Source: CAMBRQ01 sp945870325 (lineage in GTDB: Bacteria > Bacillota > Clostridia > Lachnospirales > Lachnospiraceae). Taken from it: DNA of 64,000 bases. The translations under genes and the position numbers were made by a program. Shown here piece by piece: positions 25,610 to 33,375 of this stretch. A model generated the notes under the pieces. The model did not search any database. It was not told the origin of the DNA and saw nothing but the letters and a program-made list of their open reading frames with translations. The stretch spans positions 317,144 to 381,143 of the forward strand of contig NZ_JBNPMC010000001.1 of assembly GCF_050313795.1 (NCBI RefSeq), read 5' to 3'. Every line of letters starts with the position of its first letter. Within the stretch, counting starts at the first letter, position 1.

Positions 25610-25797
25610 GATAGACTGCCTCCAATCACTTCATACTTCATTTGGAAATATATTAGCACACTCTTTTCCCCACGTCAAAAAAATGAGCCAGCATCGGACT
25701 TTTCCAACACCAACTCACCTTCATTCATTTGTTATTTCCCAGCCATCATCCAAGTCTCCGGATATTACATTTGTCAATTAATAAATGTATCAGCACC

Positions 25798-26019
25798 TTA
25801 AAATTCCCTGCGCATCAGAAATAGAATGCCGCCGAATAACCCCATGATAATCCCTGCGTAGATTGCAGCGCACATAAGATTAACGATGCTCTCCCCTATA
25901 GACATTCCGGTCACAGCACAAAAAGCAAGCCCCAGTATCATCGTACCAACCGTCCAACTGATAATATTTATCGTAAGAAATAAGTCTACCCTATTGGTCA
26001 GATTCCACAGTTTCTTCAT
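25798..26019 (-). CDS. Small two-helix membrane protein, unknown
   Basis: A 73-residue protein with a good ribosome binding site (GGAGAG, six bases before the ATG). After a basic N-terminus (MKKLWNLTNRV) come two hydrophobic segments (~13-38 and ~44-68) and a short basic tail (MRREF), the layout of a small inner-membrane protein with both ends in the cytoplasm. No family recognised. It stands alone between the sigma-like gene and the amidase gene. Confidence 0.6.
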   Translation of the reverse strand: MKKLWNLTNRVDLFLTINIISWTVGTMILGLAFCAVTGMSIGESIVNLMCAAIYAGIIMGLFGGILFLMRREF

Positions 26020-26140
26020 ACGTTTCTCTCCTTCCCGAATGCATGATCTATTATCTTTATAAATGCATTATAGAGAAGGATTGTTAAAACCAATCAATCC
26101 TTTATGCAAAATCTATGTTAATTCTGTTTGCAAAATAACA

Positions 26141-26172
26141 GGCAAGGGACTTTATATAAGAATCACCTTGCC
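26141..26172 (-). terminator. Hairpin after the amidase gene
   Basis: GGCAAGG at 26141-26147 pairs with CCTTGCC at 26166-26172 with a 18-base loop. On the minus strand it is followed by TGTTATTTTG. It lies 19 bases past the amidase stop. Confidence 0.5.
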
Positions 26173-26190
26173 CATCTCAATTCTTCAAAC

Positions 26191-26952
26191 CTATCTCACA
26201 ATCACCGTAGGATATCCCGCCTGCTTAAGCCTCCGCTCCATAGCAGCAGCCTCGTTCAAACTATCGAATCCACCAACCTGAATACGCAGATACGGACCAG
26301 AATCATCAATGAACGCCGGATATTCCTGCTCCAGCAATTCATTCAGAAGCCTCTCTGCATATCTTCGATTCCGATAAGCACCAACCTGAACACGATAATA
26401 CTCATTCTCCACTGCACCCGCAGTATTCAAAGTATCCAGAATTCCTGCCGCGATCGCCTGTGCAATATCATTGAAATTATCATCGAACAACTGATTATCC
26501 ACATCCGAATTGATGAATCCAACCTCTACTAACACTGCCGGCATCCGGGTCCTTCTAAGTACGACGAGATTCGGGCGTGCCTTTACTCCCAGATTCACGA
26601 ATCCAATGGTTTCCAACTGGTCATTAATGTCCAGTGCCATCTGATACTTAATGCCAGACAGATCATACACAAGACTCTCTACCCCCGACACTTCATTATC
26701 CGTCGGAAATGAATTCCTGTGAATCGATACGAAAAAATCTACCCCCGCATTATTCGCCAGCATCGCTTTCTCGTAAGGTGTCTGATATACGTCTGTGGTT
26801 CTTGTATATTCCACGTCAATTCCATTGTTCTGAAGAATCTCTCCGATTGCCAGAGTGAGTCTTAAGGTATCATCTTTTTCCTGGCGGCCATTGTAGACGG
26901 CTCCTGGATCGCGTCCACCATGTCCGGCATCTAACATAATTGAATAGGGCAT
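26191..26952 (-). CDS. N-acetylmuramoyl-L-alanine amidase with SPOR domain
   Basis: The protein has 253 residues. Residues 1-175 form an Amidase_3 zinc hydrolase with the ligands and catalytic residues in place: His11 in LDAGHGG, Glu25, His78 in VSIHRN, and Glu143 in LVEVGF. It cleaves the lactyl-amide bond between muramic acid and the stem peptide. Residues ~185-253 form a SPOR peptidoglycan-binding domain (YYRVQVGAYRNRRYAERLLNELL..LRIQVGGFDSLNEAAAME). No signal peptide is visible, as in spore-forming relatives where such enzymes (CwlD/CwlC-like) act on the mother cell or spore wall. GAGGT lies six bases before the ATG. Confidence 0.9.
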   Translation of the reverse strand: MPYSIMLDAGHGGRDPGAVYNGRQEKDDTLRLTLAIGEILQNNGIDVEYTRTTDVYQTPYEKAMLANNAGVDFFVSIHRNSFPTDNEVSGVESLVYDLSGIKYQMALDINDQLETIGFVNLGVKARPNLVVLRRTRMPAVLVEVGFINSDVDNQLFDDNFNDIAQAIAAGILDTLNTAGAVENEYYRVQVGAYRNRRYAERLLNELLEQEYPAFIDDSGPYLRIQVGGFDSLNEAAAMERRLKQAGYPTVIVR

Positions 26953-27060
26953 ACTTTTACCTCGTTTATTTTATTCTATATTAAAATATGCCTCATTCTC
27001 CCATTGTGTTCCTTGTTTCATATATGAGCGATATCATGCTAGCGAGATAATAAAAGTAAC

Positions 27061-27093
27061 TAAAAACTGGCGGACGCATCACTACGCCCGCCA
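27061..27093 (-). terminator. Terminator of the tagatose operon
   Basis: TGGCGG.CG at 27068-27076 pairs with CG.CCGCCA at 27085-27093; on the minus strand the stem is followed by GTTTTTA. It lies 40 bases past the stop of the last gene (27134). Confidence 0.7.
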
Positions 27094-27133
27094 ATCTACA
27101 TCTTCTATATAATCCCGCTTATGTATCCTTTCA

Positions 27134-28183
27134 TTAATCTTCATTCACCAGCAAGACCTTACCCTGTACCAGTCCCGGAGTCTTGAACATCTGGAATGCC
27201 TCCTGTGCCTGGCTCATCGGCACTTTCTTGAATACGAATGCCGGATCGAACTTCAACTGTCCCGTTGCAAAGTAATGTGCTGTCAGTTCCCACTCTTTGC
27301 CCGGGAATGGCGCACTGTAAGACATCCATGATCCGGTAAGTTTGAACTCTTTACGGTTCATGTTCTCCCACATTGCAGGCGTGAATGTAAGATCGACATG
27401 CGGAGTTCCGATAAAGCATACATGTGCCTTATTCGCAGCCAGTTCGAATCCCATACGCATAGTTACCGGCTGTCCCGCCGTCTCGAATACATAGCCATAT
27501 CCTTTGCTGCCAGTAATTGCTTTTGCTTTCTCCATGAAGCCTTCTTCCAATGTATTGACAACTTCATCTGCACCAAGGCGTTTTGCCATCTCCAGACGCT
27601 CCTCGCTGATATCGAACACAACAACCTTCTTGCTTCCGAAGATCTTCGCCCACTGCATGGTAAACATACCGATCGTTCCGCCGCCAAGTACAGCAACATA
27701 GTCTCCGCCTTTATAATCATTGCAAAGCACACCGTGAAGCGCAACTGTAGAAGGTTCAAACATAGCGCCCTGCTCATAGGAAATGCTCTTATCGAATACA
27801 ACTGCATTCGTTGCCGGAATTACAACGTAATCCGCATTGCTTCCCTGCTGTCTGGAACCGATAAAACTATAGTGCTTGCACAGAGAATAATTTCCCTTCT
27901 GGCAATCATCACATTTCATACATGGAAGAAGCGGCGCGCCAGATACCCTATCGCCTACCTTGATATTCTCAACACCTTCTCCGACCTCTACCACATCGCC
28001 AGAGAACTCATGTCCTAATACGATTGGGTAGAAATGTACTCCGTTATGCAATACTCTTGGGATATCAGATCCACAGATACCAGATGCTTTTACTTTCACT
28101 TTGATAGTACCCGGTTCCACCTGCGGCTCTTCAATCTCCTGATATTCTACAACTTCATTTGCTACTACTACTGCTGCTTTCAC
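27134..28183 (-). CDS. Zinc-dependent dehydrogenase, galactitol-1-phosphate 5-dehydrogenase type
   Basis: The protein has 349 residues and starts at a GTG behind AGGAGGT, two bases after the kinase stop. It is a medium-chain dehydrogenase: catalytic zinc ligands in GICGSD and GHEFSG, structural zinc cysteines in CMKCDDCQKGNYSLC, and NAD-binding GGGTIG. The segment GSDIPRVLHNGVHFYPIVLGHEFSG is typical of GatD-like enzymes, which oxidise galactitol-1-phosphate to tagatose-6-phosphate. It is the last gene of a tight operon with tagatose-bisphosphate aldolase genes, which supports a polyol or polyol-phosphate substrate. No galactitol PTS is present here, so the substrate may be the free polyol. 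Confidence 0.82.
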   Translation of the reverse strand: MKAAVVVANEVVEYQEIEEPQVEPGTIKVKVKASGICGSDIPRVLHNGVHFYPIVLGHEFSGDVVEVGEGVENIKVGDRVSGAPLLPCMKCDDCQKGNYSLCKHYSFIGSRQQGSNADYVVIPATNAVVFDKSISYEQGAMFEPSTVALHGVLCNDYKGGDYVAVLGGGTIGMFTMQWAKIFGSKKVVVFDISEERLEMAKRLGADEVVNTLEEGFMEKAKAITGSKGYGYVFETAGQPVTMRMGFELAANKAHVCFIGTPHVDLTFTPAMWENMNRKEFKLTGSWMSYSAPFPGKEWELTAHYFATGQLKFDPAFVFKKVPMSQAQEAFQMFKTPGLVQGKVLLVNED

Positions 28184-28185
28184 TT

Positions 28186-29706
28186 TTACATACCTCCTGA
28201 TCTACGCATGGTTTCCTTCAAATTCCTATATAACTCCAGATAAATCTCATAATTTTTATCATAGACAGCTTTCACTTCCGGATTCGGCTTATGCTCTCTC
28301 TTAATCGTTACCGTCAGATCCACCGCATCCTGGAAATCTTTGTACAGGCCAACTCCCACACCTGCCAGCATAACTGCTCCAAGCGTCGTAGCCGTATCAG
28401 AATCCGGCACTACGATTGGTTTGCCAGTAATATCGGACTTAATCTGGGTCCACAACAGCGAGTTCGCGCTTCCGCCCATGGCTCTTAAGACTTCCGCAGA
28501 TGCGCCCGCCTCTTCTGCCACCTCCAGATTATGTCTGAGGGAATACGCCACACCTTCCATTGCCGCGCGCACGAAATGTCCCTTTGTCTTACTGAAATCC
28601 ATACCATAATATACGCCTTTGGCATGTGGGTCCCAGATTGGGGTTCTCTCCCCGGACATATATGGGAGGAAGATCAATCCGTCAGAACCAGGCGCCACCT
28701 TTTCGGCAATCTCATTAAACTGAACCAGCGAACTCTTCCCCAGTTCCTTCGCCATCACACGCTCATAGTCTGCGAACTCTCTTTCCAGCCACCGCATGAC
28801 ACCGCCGCCGCCAGTCGTGCCGCCCTGAATGATCCAGCAATCAGGAACTGCATGATAACTTAAGATAAGCCTTGGGTCTGCCTTATAGGTATCGATACAG
28901 ATACTCATGCCTCCAGCCTGTCCGCCCTGCTCCTGAGTCTCCCCATTATGTAAGACGCCTGCTCCAAGTGTACCGCAAGCCGCATCCAATGCACCGGCAA
29001 CGACTGGGATTCCTTCCACCAGGCCGCTCTGCTCTGCCGCCTTCTTCGTAACCGTTCCCACGACTGCGTGACAGGCACTGATCTTAGGAAGGAATTCTTC
29101 CGGAATTCCCATTGCTTTACGCATATCATCATCCCAGATACCTTTTTCCATATTAAAGCAATGCCATCCATAACTCTGGCAGATATCCTGTGATACCTGT
29201 CCTGTTAGCCGATAGACAATGAACGCATTAGACTGAAGAATCTTATACGTATGCCTATATACTTCCGGGAGATTCTCTTTATACCACAATACTTTCCCAG
29301 TTGTGTAAGGAGCTGTCAGCGAATTACCACTTACCCTGAATATTTCATCTTCCCCAATCTCCTGGTTCAGTCTGTCACAGATATCTTTGGCTCTGGTATC
29401 CATCCAGATTGGCGTTCTGGTCAGGACATTTCCCTCTTTATCAATCGGTATCGCAGACCAACTCTGACCATCTACGCCGATACCTACAATATCTGCCGGA
29501 TCTACATTCCCCTTCTGAATACATTCTTTGGTTGCCTTGCAGACAGCGCCCCACCACTCATCCGGGTCCTGCTCTGCCAGCCCAAGCTGCGGATAATACA
29601 CATGGTAATCCCCATTGGCTGTTGCAACCACTTCGCCATTCTTTCTAAATATCGCAATCTTACAGGCACTGGTTCCAATATCAATTCCCAATAACAATTC
29701 TTTCAT
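28186..29706 (-). CDS. FGGY-family carbohydrate kinase (xylulokinase-like), copy 1
   Basis: A protein of 506 residues from the ATG at 29706, behind AGAGGAAG; the longer frame has no site. The actin-like kinase fold shows GIDIGTSACK near the N-terminus, DGQSWSAIPID, a central GALDAACGTLGAG and MGGSANSLLWTQIKSDITGKPI near the C-terminus. It uses ATP to phosphorylate a ketose or polyol. Xylulose is the usual family substrate, but in this operon with tagatose-bisphosphate aldolase it may act on tagatose or a related sugar. It is one of three FGGY kinases in the window (others at 33376 and 55853). Confidence 0.88.
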   Translation of the reverse strand: MKELLLGIDIGTSACKIAIFRKNGEVVATANGDYHVYYPQLGLAEQDPDEWWGAVCKATKECIQKGNVDPADIVGIGVDGQSWSAIPIDKEGNVLTRTPIWMDTRAKDICDRLNQEIGEDEIFRVSGNSLTAPYTTGKVLWYKENLPEVYRHTYKILQSNAFIVYRLTGQVSQDICQSYGWHCFNMEKGIWDDDMRKAMGIPEEFLPKISACHAVVGTVTKKAAEQSGLVEGIPVVAGALDAACGTLGAGVLHNGETQEQGGQAGGMSICIDTYKADPRLILSYHAVPDCWIIQGGTTGGGGVMRWLEREFADYERVMAKELGKSSLVQFNEIAEKVAPGSDGLIFLPYMSGERTPIWDPHAKGVYYGMDFSKTKGHFVRAAMEGVAYSLRHNLEVAEEAGASAEVLRAMGGSANSLLWTQIKSDITGKPIVVPDSDTATTLGAVMLAGVGVGLYKDFQDAVDLTVTIKREHKPNPEVKAVYDKNYEIYLELYRNLKETMRRSGGM

Positions 29707-29737
29707 AGTCTTCCTCTTTCTGCTATTCGGACATGCC

Positions 29738-30586
29738 TTAAGCCTTATTCTCGCATCCACATACCTTCATACGACTCTTAACCAGTTCTTTTACAGCCGG
29801 AATACCAACTTTTCCGAATGCCTTCGGATCGAATGTTTCAGGTTTCTCCTTTAATAAATCTTTTACTGCATCTGTATACGCAACTCGAAGTTCTGTTGCG
29901 AAGTTCACCTTGCAGATACCTCTCTTCACACAGTCCATAACATCCTCATCAGACAGGCCGGATGCGCCGTGAAGAACCAACGGAATATCTACCACTTTGC
30001 GGATCTCAGACAGCCTCTCTTTATCAAGCACTGGTGTTCCTACATAGAAGCCATGTGCAGTTCCAATTGCAACTGCCAGAGAAGTTACGCCTGTTCTCTC
30101 TACGAATTCTGCCGCCTGCGCCGGATCTGTATTCGTATCACCGTCTGCTTCCAGATCATCCTCTTTTCCTCCGACCTTGCCAAGTTCCGCTTCTACCGGA
30201 ATATTATTCGGAGCTGCAACTGCAACTACTCGCTTCGTTACGTCGATATTCTCTTCAAAACTCAGTGCGGAGCCATCAATCATAACAGATGTATATCCTT
30301 CCTTAATCGCACGTACAGCCAGATCAAAACTGCTGCCATGATCCAGGTGAAGCGCAACCGGAACAGATGCCTTCTTTGCCTCTGCCGCTACGATTCCCAC
30401 GTATGTCTCCAGAGTACCGTATTTTACTGTTGACGGAGTTGTCTGCAGCATTACAGGTGCATTTAACTCTTCCGCTGCTGCGATGACCGCCTTTACCATC
30501 TCCATGTTCTCAACGTTGAATGCTCCTACCGCATATCCACCCTCCTGAGCCTTTAATAACATTTCCTTTGATGTAACTAATGACAT
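29738..30586 (-). CDS. gatY: Class II tagatose-1,6-bisphosphate aldolase, catalytic subunit (GatY/KbaY-like)
   Basis: A protein of 282 residues from the ATG at 30586 behind AAAGGAGGAG. It is a class II aldolase of the fructose/tagatose-bisphosphate family with zinc ligands in LHLDHGSSFD, EAELGKVGG, and the two C-terminal histidines in IGTAHGFYVGTP and LVLHGASG. It cleaves tagatose-1,6-bisphosphate to glyceraldehyde-3-phosphate and dihydroxyacetone phosphate. Fructose-bisphosphate aldolases look similar, but the adjacent GatZ-like gene 14 bases upstream argues for the tagatose enzyme. Confidence 0.85.
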   Translation of the reverse strand: MSLVTSKEMLLKAQEGGYAVGAFNVENMEMVKAVIAAAEELNAPVMLQTTPSTVKYGTLETYVGIVAAEAKKASVPVALHLDHGSSFDLAVRAIKEGYTSVMIDGSALSFEENIDVTKRVVAVAAPNNIPVEAELGKVGGKEDDLEADGDTNTDPAQAAEFVERTGVTSLAVAIGTAHGFYVGTPVLDKERLSEIRKVVDIPLVLHGASGLSDEDVMDCVKRGICKVNFATELRVAYTDAVKDLLKEKPETFDPKAFGKVGIPAVKELVKSRMKVCGCENKA

Positions 30587-30599
30587 ATCTTCTCCTCCT

Positions 30600-31928
30600 T
30601 TATTTTGCAAATATATTACTGATCATATAGTTATGCTTGGTTGCGTAATTGTAATCCTCTACGAAGGTTACCACACAGTCCTTCGCTAACGCAGACGCTT
30701 CTGGCTTAAGGCTGCCTGCCAGGATCTTACTGTACTGGCGCGGCATATACTGATGCAGCATGTTCATTGGAATTCCGGTCTCGTTCAGATTCCTGAATAA
30801 TTTCCGGATCGCTTTTTCCATCTCTTCATGATTCATATAGTATCTGCAACGATCGGAGAAACTGTATTTTCTTGCCAGTTCTTTCTCCTCATCCGTTCCA
30901 TGATAATGCTTCTGCCAGTTGCCCGGCGCCGCAAGCATAACATTTTCCATTACATCTATAAAGTTAGCACGTTTTTCCTCTACAATCAATTCCTTTTCCA
31001 TAAGACTTAATGCAAAAAGCCCTTCCCGAAGCCCATAGGTAAGCGCCGGACCGACCTTCAAGATTGCGATGCCATCTTCTACCATCTGCTTCAGGCTCTC
31101 CGGAGTCTGATAATCCGTGGAATGGCCTTCGAACACAATTCCGTCGTATTTCTTAAGCGCCCCACATAACTCTCTGGCATTGGCACGATCGTACTGGAAC
31201 ACATCCGCATCTCCGAACTCTACCCCAGGCTGTACCACCACACCGATAATATTCTCGAATGCATCCGGGATTCCATGTCTTACGAATGTCTCCTGATATA
31301 CCTGCACCGTTTTTTCAAACGCTTCCGGTTTCGTAACAGAGATGGAATCCTCTTCTTCTTGCGCACCGCCCGGAATCGGCACCTCGCTTCCGATGACGAA
31401 CACCGGACGCACTTCCTTCGGATTCGTCTTCAGCAGTTCCTGATATGCCTCTTCGCACGCCTGATATAAAGTCACGCCGCGCTCTGCAATCACTTCATCG
31501 CTCAGCATCTCATCTGCCGGATCGCCGGAGAGTTTCATGCTGGTATCCAGATGGATCTTCTTGAATCCCGCCAATACAAATTGCTTCACCAATTCTATGG
31601 AATTCGCCATCGCTTCTTCTTCCGGAAGCGTTACCCAGGTCAATGGTCCAAGATGATCTCCCCCAAGTACGATCTGCTCTCTTGGAAATCCAACCGAATC
31701 TGCGATCTCATAGACAAACTGTGTAAAATCCGCAGGTTTCATCCCCGTATATCCGCCGAATTGATTCACCTGATTAGCCGTTGCCTCGATCAAGATATAA
31801 TCATCGAATCTCTTCGCCTGCTCCAGAATGGCTTCAATCGCCAGTCGGTTCGCAGTACAGTAAGATGGCACACCGCAGGTGATACCGGCTTTACGTTTCG
31901 CAATCATAGTTCTCATAATATCTTTCAT
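30600..31928 (-). CDS. gatZ: Tagatose-bisphosphate aldolase non-catalytic subunit (GatZ/KbaZ-like)
   Basis: The protein has 442 residues with the family signatures GITCGVPSYCTANRLAIEAIL, IEATANQVNQFGGYTGM, GGDHLGPLTW and HLDTSMKLSGDP. It is a chaperone-like subunit that GatY/KbaY needs for full activity and stability. Length and sequence fit the family over its whole length. It is preceded by GAGAGG and follows the DeoR regulator by 39 bases; the catalytic subunit follows 13 bases downstream. Confidence 0.9.
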   Translation of the reverse strand: MKDIMRTMIAKRKAGITCGVPSYCTANRLAIEAILEQAKRFDDYILIEATANQVNQFGGYTGMKPADFTQFVYEIADSVGFPREQIVLGGDHLGPLTWVTLPEEEAMANSIELVKQFVLAGFKKIHLDTSMKLSGDPADEMLSDEVIAERGVTLYQACEEAYQELLKTNPKEVRPVFVIGSEVPIPGGAQEEEDSISVTKPEAFEKTVQVYQETFVRHGIPDAFENIIGVVVQPGVEFGDADVFQYDRANARELCGALKKYDGIVFEGHSTDYQTPESLKQMVEDGIAILKVGPALTYGLREGLFALSLMEKELIVEEKRANFIDVMENVMLAAPGNWQKHYHGTDEEKELARKYSFSDRCRYYMNHEEMEKAIRKLFRNLNETGIPMNMLHQYMPRQYSKILAGSLKPEASALAKDCVVTFVEDYNYATKHNYMISNIFAK

Positions 31929-31967
31929 AACTATATTCTACCTCTCCTTTTTATCTTCACCCAAACT

Positions 31968-32735
31968 CTATTCCATTGGATAAATGCACTCTATCCTCTG
32001 CTTCTCAAACTCATCCAGCCACTTCTGCGATGGTTTCCTATCCGTCACAATCTTCGTGATTGCAGACCAGTCCGTGACCTTTACAAATGCAATCTCGTCG
32101 AACTTCGTGTGATCCGCCACCAGAATCCGTTCTTTTGCTGCTTTCAGCATCATCCTCTTACTGCTTGCATCCTGCTCATCATAGTCTGTAATTCCTGCAT
32201 CCAAATGCAGTCCCTTGCAAGAGACAATCGCCTTATCCACATGATACGAACTGATCATCTGATCCGTATGCGGTCCTACCAATGCAAATGATTTCTCCCG
32301 CGCTACTCCTCCGGTAGAGATCACCGTCCACTCCGGCATATCGAACAAATCGACAATAATCTCCACAGAATTCGTAATCACCGTCAGATTCTTCTTCTCT
32401 CTCAATCCATTCGCAATGTAAACCGCCGTAGAACTGACATCCAGCATAATCGCTTCCTGATCCCGTACCATCTCTGCAATCAATCCGGCGATCTTCTTCT
32501 TCTCAACCACGCATTGATTCTTCCTTATATTAAAAGGAAGCCCAAAGACATTCTCTTCATTCAGCACCGCACCGCCATAACTCTTGATTGCCAGCCCCTC
32601 ATTCTCCAATTTCTCCAGATCCCTGCGGATCGTTTCTTCCGTCACCTGATACAACTGACTCAGTTCACTTACGACAACTCGCTTCTCTTTCTGAAGTTTT
32701 TCTAGAATTCCATTCCTTCTCTCTATCGCTAACAT
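31968..32735 (-). CDS. DeoR/GlpR-family regulator of the tagatose operon
   Basis: A protein of 255 residues from the ATG at 32735 behind AGAGGTG; an upstream frame to 32810 has no site. The N-terminal helix-turn-helix (ILEKLQKEKRVVVSELSQLYQVTEETIRRDLEKLENEGLAIKSYGGAV) is typical of DeoR proteins. The C-terminal half is the sugar-phosphate-sensing DeoRC domain (DVSSTAVYIANGLREKKNLTVITNS...STGGVAREKSFALVGPHTD...KGLHLDAGITDYDEQDAS). It is first in the operon gatZ-gatY-kinase-dehydrogenase, and an operator-like inverted repeat overlaps its promoter, so it probably represses its own operon until a sugar phosphate binds. Confidence 0.9.
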   Translation of the reverse strand: MLAIERRNGILEKLQKEKRVVVSELSQLYQVTEETIRRDLEKLENEGLAIKSYGGAVLNEENVFGLPFNIRKNQCVVEKKKIAGLIAEMVRDQEAIMLDVSSTAVYIANGLREKKNLTVITNSVEIIVDLFDMPEWTVISTGGVAREKSFALVGPHTDQMISSYHVDKAIVSCKGLHLDAGITDYDEQDASSKRMMLKAAKERILVADHTKFDEIAFVKVTDWSAITKIVTDRKPSQKWLDEFEKQRIECIYPME

Positions 32736-32840
32736 TACAACACCTCTTTTCCGTTTTGTTTCGTGTTGTTTTTCATCTTGCTTGTGCTTGATTGCATTGG
32801 TTTTATACACGATTTTTTGTTTTTTGTTGTTTTCAAATTG

Positions 32841-32884
32841 ATATTACCACATAAATCAACATAAATCAACCCATTTTTATGTGG
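32841..32884 (-). promoter_or_regulatory. Promoter and operator of the tagatose operon
   Basis: On the minus strand TTGATT (32864-32869) and TAATAT (32841-32846) are 17 bases apart. CCACATAAA at 32847-32855 and its exact inverse at 32876-32884 bracket the -35 box, with two direct ATAAATCAAC copies at 32851-32870 between. DeoR proteins typically bind repeated sites of this sort. Confidence 0.65.
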
Positions 32885-32943
32885 TTTTTATTGTTTTATT
32901 ATTAACAATCACGTCAAAACACAGACAAATGGAATTTAACAAG

Positions 32944-32961
32944 TGGTGACCGAAGCCGGGA
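32944..32961 (+). repeat. Dispersed 18-bp motif, copy 1
   Basis: TGGTGACCGAAGCCGGGA occurs here and again exactly at 55316-55333, each time one to two hundred bases before a large palindromic element. Role unknown. Confidence 0.85.
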
Positions 32962-33097
32962 GGGGATACCTGGGGAACTGCACTGGCACAATAACGTATA
33001 TGATGCGACAAAAAACAAATATAGATTTTCCTCCACCACCACACTCTCTCGCAGGAATCCTCCCGTGTAAGAAAAAGCGGGAGGCATGGGAATGTCA

Positions 33098-33346
33098 GGT
33101 GCAAGAAAGCGCATGGGAATGGTTCTAAGACCGTGAAGCGAGTTGTATAAGCCGTTAGCGTAAAAATACCAGCAGATTGGCATGAGACTTTGGCTTCAAG
33201 CCAAAGTCGAAAGAGTACCCGAACTGCGAAATCATCAAGATTTCGGAGTGAGTGTACTCGGTTGCCACTCTGCTGGTATTTTTACGGTTACGGCTTATTA
33301 ACGAGCATCCCGGTTTTAGAACCATTCCCATGCGCCTTCTTGCACC
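33098..33346. repeat. 249-bp palindromic element A
   Basis: The left arm from 33098 and the right arm ending at 33346 are imperfect inverted repeats of about 85 bp, including perfect blocks of 20 (GCGCATGGGAATGGTTCTAA) and 17 (GTAAAAATACCAGCAGA) bases. Between the arms are two hairpins. GACTTTGGC with loop TTCAA lies at 33186-33208. CGAAATC with loop ATCAA lies at 33227-33245 and is enclosed by a GAGTAC/GTACTC stem (33213-33218 with 33254-33259). It has the same architecture as the element at 55572-55812. Confidence 0.85.
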
Positions 33347-33375
33347 GTCCACTTTCCATCCCCATTTTTCCTACA

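Larger units (their letters stand above)
32885..33375. other. 490-bp intergenic region with a palindromic element
   Basis: No convincing gene. It holds the 18-bp dispersed motif at 32944-32961, a small CCTCCCG/CGGGAGG hairpin near 33058-33083 and the large palindrome at 33098-33346. Frames seen on either strand are translations of the repeat. Confidence 0.6.
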
